The position numbers were made by a program, and so were the translations under genes. 64,000 nucleotides of DNA from Achromobacter spanius (GTDB taxonomy: Bacteria; Pseudomonadota; Gammaproteobacteria; Burkholderiales; Burkholderiaceae_B). This document shows, piece after piece, positions 1-8,238 of this stretch. The notes below the pieces were generated by a model. That model was not told the DNA's origin and ran no database searches. It saw only the letters and a list, made by a program, of their open reading frames with translations. Positions within the stretch are counted from its first letter, which is position 1; each line of letters begins with the position of its first letter. The stretch covers positions 3,348,001 through 3,412,000 of the forward strand of contig NZ_CP025030.1 of assembly GCF_002812705.1 (NCBI RefSeq). Reading direction: 5' to 3'.

Positions 1-2
1 AA

Positions 3-500
3 GCGCAGAACATCGATTCATCGCCGATGGATCATTCCAAGATGGACCATGCGGCTCACATGAAAGAGAAGGCTGACGCGCAACGTCAGACTGAGGTGTC
101 CCAGCGGGGCAAGGATGTGATGCCTTTCAGCTTGTCGGCCACGACCCATATTTTCACCAAGAGTGCGGACGGTGGCGTTCAGCGTGTGGTGGCGAAGGAT
201 GCGTCAGACGTTGATCAAGTGGCGCGGATTCGGCAGCATTTGCAGGAAATCCAAGCGCAGTTCTTGAAAGGGGACTTCTCGGGCCCGAGCCACATTCATG
301 GTCAAGGCATGCCAGGATTGGCTGAACTGCAAAAAGCCACCCCAGGGCGAATCGACATTACCTATCAAGACGTTAAAGGGGGCGCGCAGTTGACGTACAC
401 GGCGAAAGAAGCGCCCCTGGCTGGTGCATTGCAAAAATGGTTTGATGCCCAGCTATCTGACCATGGCAACGATGCTGTCGAAGGGCATGAATCCCATTGA
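3..500 (+). CDS. Periplasmic Met/His-rich hypothetical protein (5' partial)
   Basis: The frame is open from the first bases of the window, so the true start with a signal peptide probably lies upstream; ATG at 27 is only the first internal Met. The visible part is about 165 residues. The first visible stretch (MDHSKMDHAAHM) is rich in Met and His, and the C-terminus ends in another His/Asp-rich tail (SDHGNDAVEGHESH). That pattern is common in periplasmic proteins that bind copper or other soft metals; this is inference, not proof. The middle has a compact hydrophilic domain with no enzyme motif I recognise. A hairpin follows the stop codon. Confidence 0.7.
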   Translation, partial: AQNIDSSPMDHSKMDHAAHMKEKADAQRQTEVSQRGKDVMPFSLSATTHIFTKSADGGVQRVVAKDASDVDQVARIRQHLQEIQAQFLKGDFSGPSHIHGQGMPGLAELQKATPGRIDITYQDVKGGAQLTYTAKEAPLAGALQKWFDAQLSDHGNDAVEGHESH

Positions 501-501
501 C

Positions 502-536
502 TGACTGCTTTTCTGGCGTCTTGCCAGATGGAGTCA
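502..536 (+). terminator. Hairpin after the first gene
   Basis: TCTGGC (512-517) pairs with GCCAGA (523-528) around a 5-nt loop, and the flanking TGACT (502-506) pairs with AGTCA (532-536). There is no T-run after it, so termination is possible but not assured. Confidence 0.35.
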
Positions 537-612
537 TCATCGAATCGCAACGAAAAAATCACGGACTCTGGTGTAACGTATCGCTCCATCTCAGTCCCCC
601 AAAGGCAAGCCT

Positions 613-1395
613 GTGGCTAGCAAACTCGCTGGAACTCAGGTCATCGCGTTGACCTTCAAAGCCATCCGTCAACAAGGCCGTCGAATGATGGCGACCGCGC
701 CTGGGTCATTGGCCGCATTCATCGTTACGCTGCCTTTCGCGTTGCTGTTGTCCAACTCCGTGGGCACGATGCAGTTTGTGTTTCTACTGCTGGCCATGGT
801 GAACCTGCTGGCGTTGGCGCGGGTGACCTTTACTTGGCTGGGGATGCTTGTCGGCCGGGATACTGCCGCGGTGCAGCTTTCGCGAGGGAGCAACGCCGAG
901 GCCAAGCATCTGGCTTTGCTGGTGCTCTTTGTGGTCGTGGTGGGCGCGTTATTGCGGGCGTCCGCTGATATCCCAATATTGCTTTACTTCGCGATGAATG
1001 GCGTGGGCGACACCGGGTTCTTCATCGCGCTGTTCATCGTGCTGGGCCTGCTTTGGGTGCCTTTTGTGTATGCCGGCGCTGTGTTGGCGTTGAGCTGGGT
1101 GTGCGCCGTGGCGTCGGGTGAATATCGCTTCAAGGCCATGTGCGATGCCATGCGTTTCAAGCGTTGGCCCTTGGTCAGTGCGCTGTTTTTCTTGCTTGTG
1201 TCCGTGGGCTTTACCAAGACCATGGTGGCGGACGTGGCGCGTTACCCGACGACGTCTGGCGTTGGGTTCAGCGTAGCCGGCATGCTGATCAGCATCGGCA
1301 TGCTTGTGATCGTGACCGTGATGTGCGCGGTGGCGTATCGCGAGTCCGTGCCGCAAACAGCCGATACGGCGGGCGATCCCGCCGTGGTTGCGTGA
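613..1395 (+). CDS. Polytopic inner-membrane protein of unknown function
   Basis: Starts at GTG 613, supported by AAGG seven bases upstream. The 260-residue product has about six hydrophobic segments, near residues 33-50, 54-78, 100-118, 132-165, 185-203 and 220-243, with short loops. No transport or enzyme motif is recognisable. Only three bases separate its stop from the next gene, an alpha/beta hydrolase, so the two are almost certainly co-transcribed. ATG codons at 685 and 688 would give a shorter protein but lack a better ribosome-binding site. Confidence 0.75.
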   Translation: MASKLAGTQVIALTFKAIRQQGRRMMATAPGSLAAFIVTLPFALLLSNSVGTMQFVFLLLAMVNLLALARVTFTWLGMLVGRDTAAVQLSRGSNAEAKHLALLVLFVVVVGALLRASADIPILLYFAMNGVGDTGFFIALFIVLGLLWVPFVYAGAVLALSWVCAVASGEYRFKAMCDAMRFKRWPLVSALFFLLVSVGFTKTMVADVARYPTTSGVGFSVAGMLISIGMLVIVTVMCAVAYRESVPQTADTAGDPAVVA

Positions 1396-1398
1396 GCC

Positions 1399-2220
1399 AT
1401 GCGTACACAACATCAAATCCCTTGCGGTCGCGCGATGCTTTCTGCGGAAGCGGAGGGTAGCGGCGACCCGGTCGTGTTCTTGCACGCCGCCATTTGCGAC
1501 CACCGCATGTGGGATGTGCAGATGTCGGGCATTGCGGCCGGCAACAAGGGCATTGCGTATGACCGGCGTGGCTATGGGAAGACGCATGCCGTGGCAGAGG
1601 ATTATTCGGCGATTGCGGATTTGATAGCAGTGATTGATGCCTTGGCGGACGGCAAGCCGGTGATCTTGGTTGGATGCTCGCAGGGTGCGCGGGTGGCGCT
1701 GGACGCTGCGCTGCTACATCCGTCCCGCGTGCGGGGGCTGGTGTTGATTGCACCGACGGTGCCAGGCGCGCCCGAGCCGGAGTTTCCGGCCAACGTCAAA
1801 GCACTGATGGCGGCGCTGAAGCAGGCGGAGGCCGACGGCGACAAAGATCGCGTGAACACGTTGAAGGCGCGCCTATTCCTGGACGGGCCTTGTGAACCGG
1901 AAGGGCGCGTAGCGGGCGCTGCACGTCAGCGCTTTCTTGAAATGAATGCCGCCATATTGCAGTCGCCGTATGGTGGAGTAAGCCTAGATGATTTGCCCAC
2001 CTACGGGCGTTTAAATGAGATCCGCAAGCCGGCGCTGGTGATGTGGGGTGACTGCGATTTTCCACATATTCAGGCACGAAGCCGGCAGGTGGCGACGATG
2101 CTGGCGAACGGCACTGGTCAAGCCTTGTCCGGCACGGCCCATTTGCCCAGCTTGGACCGGCCGGCCGAATTGACCGTCGAGATCTTGGCGTTCATCCATC
2201 GCATCGCCAATCAGGCCTGA
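1399..2220 (+). CDS. Alpha/beta hydrolase
   Basis: A 273-residue alpha/beta-hydrolase-fold enzyme. The nucleophile elbow is GCSQG with Ser94; an acid candidate sits in MWGDCD (Asp218) and the catalytic His in GTAHLPS (His248), giving the complete Ser-Asp-His triad in order. The oxyanion region is FLHAAICDHRMWD near residues 28-39. There is no signal peptide, so it acts in the cytoplasm. The substrate cannot be told from sequence; esterases, lactonases and dehalogenases share this fold. It follows a membrane protein gene by three bases. Confidence 0.9.
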   Translation: MRTQHQIPCGRAMLSAEAEGSGDPVVFLHAAICDHRMWDVQMSGIAAGNKGIAYDRRGYGKTHAVAEDYSAIADLIAVIDALADGKPVILVGCSQGARVALDAALLHPSRVRGLVLIAPTVPGAPEPEFPANVKALMAALKQAEADGDKDRVNTLKARLFLDGPCEPEGRVAGAARQRFLEMNAAILQSPYGGVSLDDLPTYGRLNEIRKPALVMWGDCDFPHIQARSRQVATMLANGTGQALSGTAHLPSLDRPAELTVEILAFIHRIANQA

Positions 2221-2230
2221 GCGCGCGCTA

Positions 2231-2313
2231 CAGGCTTCAGCGTTTCAGGTTTGAACCCTGTAGGCTTTAGCGCCTCGGCCACGGCCTAGGCTTCAGCGCA
2301 TCAGGCATCAGCG
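2231..2313. repeat. Degenerate repeats of AGGCTTCAGCG type
   Basis: Between the hydrolase and the convergent 2308-2697 gene the 11-mer AGGCTTCAGCG occurs twice, with variants AGGCTTTAGCG and AGGCATCAGCG. The last copy reaches the 3' end of the convergent gene. The array seems to derive from that gene end by local duplication. Confidence 0.5.
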
Positions 2314-2697
2314 CTTCTTGCCCGCGCCGCGCGGCATCGGCGCAAGCGGGGTGCCGACGTGTGAGGCCAGCCAGTGTTCGATCTTGTCGTCCCGGCGTGC
2401 TGCCCAATCCTTGCCTAGTTCCAGCACCAGCATGTTGCGCGTATCGCCCAGGTCTTGGCCCGGTTCCTTCTGGAACATGGCGCGCCAGATTTCCGAGGCC
2501 ACCATATCCGTCGTGAGCAACACGCCGATGCCCTTGGCGTCGATCCATAGTGGCGCGGCGCGGTCATCCACGTGCTTCTTGAGGTTTTCAAGCTGCTTTT
2601 GGGCGAGTGAGGCGTTGTCTTTGGATGCCGCGATCAAGATCAGGTATTGCCGGTGGCCGACAACGGGTTCGTCGGCGTCGCCAAAAGGGTTTTCCAT
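2308..2697 (-). CDS. Hypothetical protein
   Basis: The start at 2697 (MENPFGDADEPV) is chosen over a longer reading frame because AAGGA lies eight bases before this ATG on the minus strand. The product has 129 residues, is soluble, alternates charged helices and strands, and ends in the basic tail RGAGKKR. It has no transmembrane segment or signal peptide. I do not recognise the family. It faces the alpha/beta hydrolase convergently and stands divergent to the PhzF-family gene. Confidence 0.7.
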   Translation of the reverse strand: MENPFGDADEPVVGHRQYLILIAASKDNASLAQKQLENLKKHVDDRAAPLWIDAKGIGVLLTTDMVASEIWRAMFQKEPGQDLGDTRNMLVLELGKDWAARRDDKIEHWLASHVGTPLAPMPRGAGKKR

Positions 2698-2879
2698 GGT
2701 GCATTCCTTGCAGGAGTAAAGCGCGCTTCGGGCCGCGAGGACGGCCCAGGAAGACAGGGTACTCGACCTGCGCGCCCGCGCCGCGCTGTTATGGCGAAAG
2801 TCGTGGCTTTCTGTGCCTGTCGCAACCCTCGCAGTGGCGCGCATACTCGTGCCATTCACACCCCAATGAGAGACCTTTG

Positions 2880-3794
2880 ATGCGCTACCGCTACGTGACG
2901 GCCGATGTATTCACCACGCAGACCTATTGCGGCAACCCTCTGGCGGTCGTGCTGGACGCCGAGGGGCTGGATGGTGCGCAGATGCAGCGCATCGCGCGCG
3001 AATTCAACTACTCGGAAACCAGCTTCGTACTGCCGCCGAAAGATCGTGCCAATACGGCCTGGGTGCGGATCTTCACGCCTGATCGCGAGGTGCCGTTCGC
3101 GGGGCATCCGAATGTGGGTACGGCGGTGGTGCTGGCTCGCGAAATGGTGGCGGCGGGGCGCCCGGCGCCGGATGCCTTTGTCTTTGAAGAGGCTGCGGGT
3201 CTGGTGCGCATCGCCCTGCGGTCGGGCGCCAAGGGCGTGGAAAGCGTGGAGCTGCAAGCGCCGCAACCGTTGTCTCGCGCCAGCGAAGTCTCCGCCGCGG
3301 ATCTGGCGCGCGCGCTGAAATTGGAGCCGTCCGACATCGAGATGTCCGAGCATGCGCCGCAGGTGGTGTCGGTGGGGTTGATATTCCTGGTGGCGCAGTT
3401 GGCCAGCCGCGACGCCTTGCGTCGTGCGTCGCCGGATTCAAACGGCTACGCGGCGCTGCTGCCGTTGGACGGGGCGAAGTCGATCTACGTCTACACCACC
3501 GACACCAGCAGCGATACGGTCGACGCCCCGACGGATATCCAGGCGCGGATGTTCACCGGCCGCATGACGGAAGACCCCGCCACCGGCAGCGCCACGGCGG
3601 CCGTCACGGCGCTGCGCGCAGCCTTGCGCGGGCGCGGGAAGTTGGAATTGCGCGTAGGGCAGGGGGTGGACATGGGCCGGGCCAGCCTGTTGCTGGCGCA
3701 TGCCGAACCCCGCGCCGATGGCGTATGGGCAGGCGTGGCGGGTCACGCAGTGGTGGTGATGGAAGGGTCGTTGCCCGCGCCGGAACTGGGCTGA
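2880..3794 (+). CDS. PhzF-family isomerase/epimerase
   Basis: A 304-residue protein starting MRYRYVTADVFT, typical of the PhzF/YddE family with its diaminopimelate-epimerase-like double fold. The catalytic general-base Glu is in NYSETSF (Glu46). The conserved PFAGHPNVGTA motif follows near residue 80, and the C-terminal lobe carries GRMTEDPATGSATAAV. PhzF itself isomerises a phenazine precursor, but no phenazine genes are nearby, so the substrate here is unknown. Length and motifs fit an intact enzyme. Confidence 0.93.
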   Translation: MRYRYVTADVFTTQTYCGNPLAVVLDAEGLDGAQMQRIAREFNYSETSFVLPPKDRANTAWVRIFTPDREVPFAGHPNVGTAVVLAREMVAAGRPAPDAFVFEEAAGLVRIALRSGAKGVESVELQAPQPLSRASEVSAADLARALKLEPSDIEMSEHAPQVVSVGLIFLVAQLASRDALRRASPDSNGYAALLPLDGAKSIYVYTTDTSSDTVDAPTDIQARMFTGRMTEDPATGSATAAVTALRAALRGRGKLELRVGQGVDMGRASLLLAHAEPRADGVWAGVAGHAVVVMEGSLPAPELG

Positions 3795-3801
3795 ATCCAC
3801 C

Positions 3802-3831
3802 TTGATTGCGCGCAGGGGCCTCGTGTATGCT
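3802..3831 (+). promoter_or_regulatory. Sigma-70-type promoter
   Basis: TTGATT (3802-3807) and TATGCT (3826-3831) are separated by 18 bases. It starts only eight bases after the phzF-like stop codon and would initiate near 3838, just before a series of hairpins that end in a terminator. Confidence 0.55.
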
Positions 3832-3837
3832 GGCCCG

Positions 3838-3981
3838 CATGAACGCACTGCATTTTTCTCCCGCATGTCGGGCAGGCAACCGACGAGTCACTCGACGCTT
3901 ATGTTGAGTGGCTAGTCACGTCAAGGCGCCGCGCATGCGGCGCCGTCCCTTGAAGGCCACGATACCTCTCGTGGCCTTTTT
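3838..3981 (+). ncRNA. Candidate structured leader or small RNA
   Basis: From the predicted start near 3838 the transcript can form a 10-bp stem (3887-3896 with 3903-3912, two G-U pairs), an 8-bp perfect hairpin GGCGCCGC/GCGGCGCC with a 4-base loop (3925-3944), and a strong intrinsic terminator at 3955-3981. The next ATG (acetyltransferase) is 93 bases beyond. It could be a free-standing small RNA or an attenuator/riboswitch leader. It matches no riboswitch class I know by eye. Confidence 0.45.
3955..3981 (+). terminator. Intrinsic terminator
   Basis: GGCCACGA (3955-3962) pairs perfectly with TCGTGGCC (3969-3976) across a 6-base loop, followed at once by TTTTT (3977-3981). Confidence 0.8.
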
Positions 3982-4073
3982 GTTTGCAGGGTTTGTGGCG
4001 ATGCTATTTGTTTGCACCGCTGCGTTCGAGACGGTTCGCCAGGCCTTCGTTTTCCTCGCTACAGGAACGAAGC

Positions 4074-4514
4074 ATGACTATGACTATCCAAGCATTGGCC
4101 ATCCAACCCTATCAACCCGCCGATGAGGCCGCCCTGATCCAGTTATGGCGCGACTGCGGCCTGACGCGCCCCTGGAACGATCCGGTCAAGGACATCGCGC
4201 GCAAAGCGACTGTGCAAGCCAATCTGTTTTTGGTGGGCAAGATTGACGGCGCCATCGTCGCCACGGTGATGGGCGGCTATGACGGGCATCGGGGTTGGGT
4301 GAATTACCTGGCGGTGTCGCCGGCGCATCAGCGGCGGGGCTACGCCACGGTGCTGATGCGTGCCCTTGAAGCGCGCTTGCTCGCTATGGGCTGCCCGAAG
4401 ATCAACCTGCTGATCCGGTCGGGCAACCTGGGCGTGCAGGCCTTTTACAAGAGCCTGGGCTTTCAACTGGACGAGGTCGTAAGCCTGGGCAAGCGCCTGA
4501 TTCCGGATACGTAA
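4074..4514 (+). CDS. GNAT-family N-acetyltransferase (YpeA-like)
   Basis: Start ATG 4074 has AGGAA nine bases upstream (ACAGGAACGAAGC). The 146-residue protein has the GNAT acetyl-CoA-binding motif A: VNYLAVSPAHQRRGYATVLM around residues 82-101, where QRRGYA is the pyrophosphate loop, and the C-terminal NLGVQAFYKSLGF motif B. It resembles the small YpeA group; the acceptor amine is unknown. The gene lies downstream of a hairpin-terminator unit that may control read-through into it. Confidence 0.9.
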   Translation: MTMTIQALAIQPYQPADEAALIQLWRDCGLTRPWNDPVKDIARKATVQANLFLVGKIDGAIVATVMGGYDGHRGWVNYLAVSPAHQRRGYATVLMRALEARLLAMGCPKINLLIRSGNLGVQAFYKSLGFQLDEVVSLGKRLIPDT

Positions 4515-4556
4515 GGCGGATATCTATGACGCGCCCAGCGATACGGTCGCCAGCGC

Positions 4557-5510
4557 TTAGATGGCGACCGTCAAATAGACCGCTTCGCGGCCAACGATCG
4601 GCATGCGCGTGGGCATGAAGATCGTGCACTGGTCACACGGCGATCGTATTTCCTCGGCGCCGTTCGTGGCTATCAACTCGCCTTTGTCGAAGGTCTCGAA
4701 GCCAATGACCGGGCGGGTGAAGCGGAAGTCTTCAGACTTCACCATGTGCACTTCAAGCAGGCGATAACGTTGCGGCACGGGCGGGGGCGCGGCGTCCTGG
4801 GGCGCATCGATCAAACCGGTGTGGGCAAGGAAGCGCAGCGTCACGTCGGTGGCCAGTTCAGCGGCCGAACGCGCGAAGTGCTGGCCGCATTCGACCACCA
4901 GCGCACCACCGCTGTCGGACGACGGGTCACCATGGTGGCCATAGCCCATCACGCCCGTGCCGGGAAACTTGTGCTGCGGCATGACCAGATGCACGGCGGG
5001 GGCACCCACGGCCGCTGCCAACGCGGTGTTGCGGTCCATCTCGTTGTAGACCCAGAAAGGTTGCACCGGCGCGCGGGTCGAGTGGATGTCCAGCACGAAG
5101 TCTGCTGCGTCCAAGACCGGCCGCAACTCGCGCGCGCGACGCAATTCGGGGCTGTCTTCGGAACCGTCCAGCATGGCCGCTGACCAGATGCGGTTCAAGT
5201 TGTGGACCAGTTGGCGGTTTTCGTACGGGTTGTCGATGTCGAAGGCCTCATAGGCTTCGACGTGGGCGAAGCTGACCGTCAATGTGCCGATCTTCGGCCG
5301 TACGCCGTTGTCCAGCAAATGGGTGGCGGCGACCATGCCACAGATTTCGTTGCCGTGCGTGATGGCGTTGATCAGTACGTGAGGGCCGGGCACGCCGGAT
5401 TCAAAACGATGCACGTACGGGATGCCGGTGTTGCCTTCGCGGTATGCCGATAGGTCGCGGGGCAGGATTTCCAGGGGGGCGGTGTCGGGTTCGAAAGCAG
5501 TGGGTTGCAT
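4557..5510 (-). CDS. Succinylglutamate desuccinylase/aspartoacylase-family zinc deacylase
   Basis: The start is the ATG at 5510 (MQPTAFEPD), giving 317 residues. The N-terminal catalytic domain carries the zinc ligands of the M14-like AstE/AspA superfamily: His52 and Glu55 in THGNEICG and His143 in LDIHST. Later residues (VVECGQH) supply the substrate-side Glu region, and the C-terminal third is a beta-rich domain. The enzyme probably removes an acyl group from an N-acyl amino acid; the substrate is not predictable. It is convergent with the acetyltransferase gene. The upstream region holds an unusual palindromic element. Confidence 0.88.
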   Translation of the reverse strand: MQPTAFEPDTAPLEILPRDLSAYREGNTGIPYVHRFESGVPGPHVLINAITHGNEICGMVAATHLLDNGVRPKIGTLTVSFAHVEAYEAFDIDNPYENRQLVHNLNRIWSAAMLDGSEDSPELRRARELRPVLDAADFVLDIHSTRAPVQPFWVYNEMDRNTALAAAVGAPAVHLVMPQHKFPGTGVMGYGHHGDPSSDSGGALVVECGQHFARSAAELATDVTLRFLAHTGLIDAPQDAAPPPVPQRYRLLEVHMVKSEDFRFTRPVIGFETFDKGELIATNGAEEIRSPCDQCTIFMPTRMPIVGREAVYLTVAI

Positions 5511-5592
5511 GGGGATGTTTGGCCTCTTGTTGAACGTTGCAATATACCCCTGGGTATCGCGCTCTGGTCCATCGTGCTTTTTTTTGAATCGC

Positions 5593-5724
5593 AAAAAATA
5601 ATGAAAATGGCGCGAAAAGGGGGGGATTTCGCCGCTTGCGATGGTTCGCAAGATGCGTCAGCACTAGGCGAAATAGTGCGCCATAACCCGTTGAAACGAC
5701 TGCTTTTCAGCATCATTATTTTTT
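5593..5724. repeat. 132-bp imperfect palindrome with perfect 12-bp ends
   Basis: The ends AAAAAATAATGA (5593-5604) and TCATTATTTTTT (5713-5724) are perfect inverted repeats. Inside, ATGGCGC (5607-5613) pairs with GCGCCAT (5678-5684). Two more hairpins lie within: CTTGCGA/TCGCAAG (5635-5652) and GCACTA/TAGTGC (5661-5679). The loop GGCGAAA of the latter is complementary to TTTCGCC at 5627-5633. It could be a MITE-like intergenic element, a structured RNA or a bidirectional terminator. It fills most of the 256-base gap. Confidence 0.6.
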
Positions 5725-5766
5725 GGCATATTGCGCGCGGTGAGTTCGATTTCAGGAGCGAAAAGA

Positions 5767-6021
5767 ATGGGTTCGGTGCCGCAACGGCATATCGATGGTT
5801 TTCAAGTCGGTTGTGAAATCGTAAGCCTGGATGCAGGCGTGTTGGCCATCGAGATAATCGTGAGCCGGGTAGGCAATGACGGTGGACAGCAACGCTGGTC
5901 CTTGCCGCGCTTCGTGACGTTCGCCGACGCCGATGTGGCTCGGCGTCACGCGGAACTGGTTTTGTCGGGCATTGTGTCCGTGGATGTGGCTACGGGCGAG
6001 CCGCGTTATGGCATTCTGTAG
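5767..6021 (+). CDS. Small conserved-looking hypothetical protein
   Basis: ATG 5767 has AGGAG eight bases upstream (CAGGAGCGAAAAGA), which decides this start over longer in-frame options. The 84-residue product is soluble, with alternating strands (IDGFQVGCEIVSL, GVLAIEIIVSRVG) and a C-terminal GEPRYGIL. I do not recognise a family. It lies directly downstream of the 132-bp palindromic element. Confidence 0.7.
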   Translation: MGSVPQRHIDGFQVGCEIVSLDAGVLAIEIIVSRVGNDGGQQRWSLPRFVTFADADVARRHAELVLSGIVSVDVATGEPRYGIL

Positions 6022-6232
6022 TGATGTAGCACCGGTAGGAAAATGCCCTACCAAATGTTGCCGTGTGATTGGGGGTGATTTCTCGCCCGCAGGCGCATGG
6101 TTGTTGAAGAAGACCCGCCTAGGTCAGGGCGGCAGCAGGTAGGTTTTGTTTCGTTTATCACAATCCGATGCCGCGGCCCGGCGGGTTTGGCCGGTACATT
6201 GGTAGCGGATGACAACAATAAAGGAGAGTTCC

Positions 6233-6823
6233 ATGCTTGATACTTTTCCTGTCCTGCGTCGTGTAGGCATCGCGGCGACTATCGGTGTGGCAGGCCTGCT
6301 GTTTGCGGGTTGCACCACTACCTCGCCAAAATCTTCCGCGACGGCCACTGAAAAGCGCGATTCGATGAATAGCGCGGCCAATGCAACCCTGACCAAACTC
6401 TACGAGGCATCGCCGCAGTCCAAGGAATTGGTGGCGCGTGCAAAGGGCGTGCTGGTGTTCCCTGATGTATTGAGCGGCAGCTTCATTGTGGGCGCCGAGC
6501 ATGGCAACGGTGTGCTGCGCGTGGGTGGGACCAACGCCGGCTACTACAGCACGACGGCGGGTTCGATCGGCTTCCAGGCTGGCGCGCAATCCAAGGCCAT
6601 GGTGCTGCTGTTCATGACGGATGACGCATTGAACAAGTTCCGTAACAGCAGCGGCTGGACGGTGGGTGCTGACGCCACGGTGGCGGTGGTGAATATCGGC
6701 GCGAACGGCCGTATTGACACCAACACGGCGCAGCAGCCGATTGTTGGCTTCGTGATGAATAACGGTGGCCTGATGGCTGGGGTTTCGCTGGCGGGCACCA
6801 AGATCTCCAAGCTCGACTGGTAA
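6233..6823 (+). CDS. SYLF/YSC84-domain lipoprotein
   Basis: AAGGAGAG lies just before the ATG at 6233, which rules out the earlier ATG at 6209. The 196-residue precursor has a lipoprotein signal ending in the lipobox LLFAGC (Cys27). The rest matches the SYLF (YSC84-like) domain: AKGVLVFPDVLSGSFIVGAE, GGTNAGYYSTTAGSIGFQAG and a C-terminal GLMAGVSLAGTKISKL. Such proteins are thought to bind lipid at the membrane; the bacterial role is unclear. Its terminator has been split by an insertion sequence starting 33 bases after the stop. Confidence 0.9.
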   Translation: MLDTFPVLRRVGIAATIGVAGLLFAGCTTTSPKSSATATEKRDSMNSAANATLTKLYEASPQSKELVARAKGVLVFPDVLSGSFIVGAEHGNGVLRVGGTNAGYYSTTAGSIGFQAGAQSKAMVLLFMTDDALNKFRNSSGWTVGADATVAVVNIGANGRIDTNTAQQPIVGFVMNNGGLMAGVSLAGTKISKLDW

Positions 6824-6889
6824 GATCTTTCCCCATGAAAAAACGCCGCGGATTTTTGAACTGACCCCAAGAAGTTGGACAGTTAAAAG

Positions 6890-7729
6890 CTAAGGGCCGA
6901 AGGCCTGGGTCCGGTATTGAACCGGGCTCAGGCCTTTTAGCTTGAGCTTGATGCGGTGGTGATTGTAGTAGTTGATGTAGCGGCGGATGCCGGCCTGTAG
7001 CTGCTCGATGCTCTCGAAGCGGTTCAGATGGAAGAACTCCGACTTGAGCGTGCCGAAGAAGCTCTCCATGGCGGCGTTGTCCAGGCAGTTTCCCTTGCGG
7101 GACATGCTCTGGGTGACGGCGCGCTCGGCTAGCAGGCGCCGGTAGGCGCGTTGCTGGTATTGCCAGCCCTGATCCGAGTGCAGCAACGGCGTATCCAAGG
7201 GTTTGAGCTTGGCGAAGGCCTTTTTCAGCATCTTGGTCACCAGGCTGAACACCGGGCGCTGCTCGGTTTGATAGGCCACGATCTCGCCGTTGTACAGGTC
7301 CATCACCGGGGACAGATACAGCTTCTTGCCCTGGACGTTGAACTCGGTCACGTCGGTTGCCCACTTCTGGTTGGGGCCAGGCGCCTCGAACTGGCGCTTG
7401 AGCAAATCCGGTGCGATCCGGCCTACCTCGCCACGGTATGAGCGATATTTCTTGGCCCGCACTAGCGATTTGATCCCCAGCGCCTGCATCAGGCGCTGCA
7501 CCGTCTTGTGGTTGATCAGTTCGCCGGCCTGGCGCAGCACCGAGGTGATCCGGCGATAGCCGTAGCGCCCCTTGTGGCGGGCATAGACGGCACCGATCCT
7601 GGCCTTGAGCCCGGCGTACTTGTCCGCCGCGCCCTGCGCCTTCAGATGGTAGTAAAACGTGCTGCGCGACAGCCGGGCTGCGCGCAGCAACAATGCCAGC
7701 GGGTGTGCCGACCTCAATCCTTGGACCAT
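6890..7729 (-). CDS. IS3-family transposase OrfB (DDE catalytic subunit)
   Basis: A 279-residue frame holding the IS3 integrase-type catalytic core. Asp126 lies in ATDVTEF, Asp186 in HSDQGWQYQ, and Glu222 in DNAAMESFFGTLKSE, with 35 residues between the last two and the expected Lys seven positions after Glu, giving a complete DD(35)E triad. An HTH_21-like segment (RLSRSTFYYHLK) lies near residue 20. Active OrfAB is normally made by a -1 frameshift near the end of orfA, where AAAAAG occurs. No stop or deletion is seen, so the element may be active. Confidence 0.93.
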   Translation of the reverse strand: MVQGLRSAHPLALLLRAARLSRSTFYYHLKAQGAADKYAGLKARIGAVYARHKGRYGYRRITSVLRQAGELINHKTVQRLMQALGIKSLVRAKKYRSYRGEVGRIAPDLLKRQFEAPGPNQKWATDVTEFNVQGKKLYLSPVMDLYNGEIVAYQTEQRPVFSLVTKMLKKAFAKLKPLDTPLLHSDQGWQYQQRAYRRLLAERAVTQSMSRKGNCLDNAAMESFFGTLKSEFFHLNRFESIEQLQAGIRRYINYYNHHRIKLKLKGLSPVQYRTQAFGP

Positions 7730-8238
7730 TTGCGCTTTTTGACGAGCGCTTCGGTCCGTTCCGCTTGGATCAAGGCCTTCAATTTTTTTAGGTAGTCGAG
7801 CTCCGCACGCAGATAGGCATTCTCTTTGCGCAACTCGTCCTCGGTCATGTCTTTGGGGGTCGGTGCCGGAGGGTATTTATGCGGCATGGGACGTCTACCT
7901 TTAGTTCGCGGCGCCAACGCGCCTGCTCCCCCAGCATCATACTGGGCGCGCCAGATGCCGATGCTGCCCGCGTGACGAATGTCATAGAGCGCCGCAGCCT
8001 GGCGATCTGACAGGCCATCAAGGTCTATCCGCCCAAGCACCTCCTGCTTGAACGCCGCATCGTAATGACTGAACTTCTTGGCTAGCCCAGCACTGCCGTG
8101 CTGCTCGTAGCTCGCTACCCAACGGCGCAGCATCGAATGCTCGATCCCATGGCTGCGGGCCACCTCTCGATAGCCAAGCTGGCCAGCTAAGTAATGCCTT
8201 ACCGCATTCAGCTTGAATCGCTCATCGTACTTCGTCAT
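7714..8238 (-). CDS. IS3-family transposase OrfA (DNA-binding subunit)
   Basis: The start is taken at ATG 8238 (MTKYDERFKLNAV), giving 174 residues. Two helix-turn-helix segments are visible: GYREVARSHGIEHSMLRRWV (about 23-42) and GLSDRQAAALYDIRHAGSIG (about 75-94). The C-terminus is a leucine-rich coiled coil (LRKENAYLRAELDYLKKLKA) as in IS150-group OrfA. It overlaps orfB by 16 bases in the -1 frame. AAAAAG eleven bases before the orfB ATG is a plausible slippery site. Confidence 0.9.
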   Translation of the reverse strand: MTKYDERFKLNAVRHYLAGQLGYREVARSHGIEHSMLRRWVASYEQHGSAGLAKKFSHYDAAFKQEVLGRIDLDGLSDRQAAALYDIRHAGSIGIWRAQYDAGGAGALAPRTKGRRPMPHKYPPAPTPKDMTEDELRKENAYLRAELDYLKKLKALIQAERTEALVKKRKWSKD

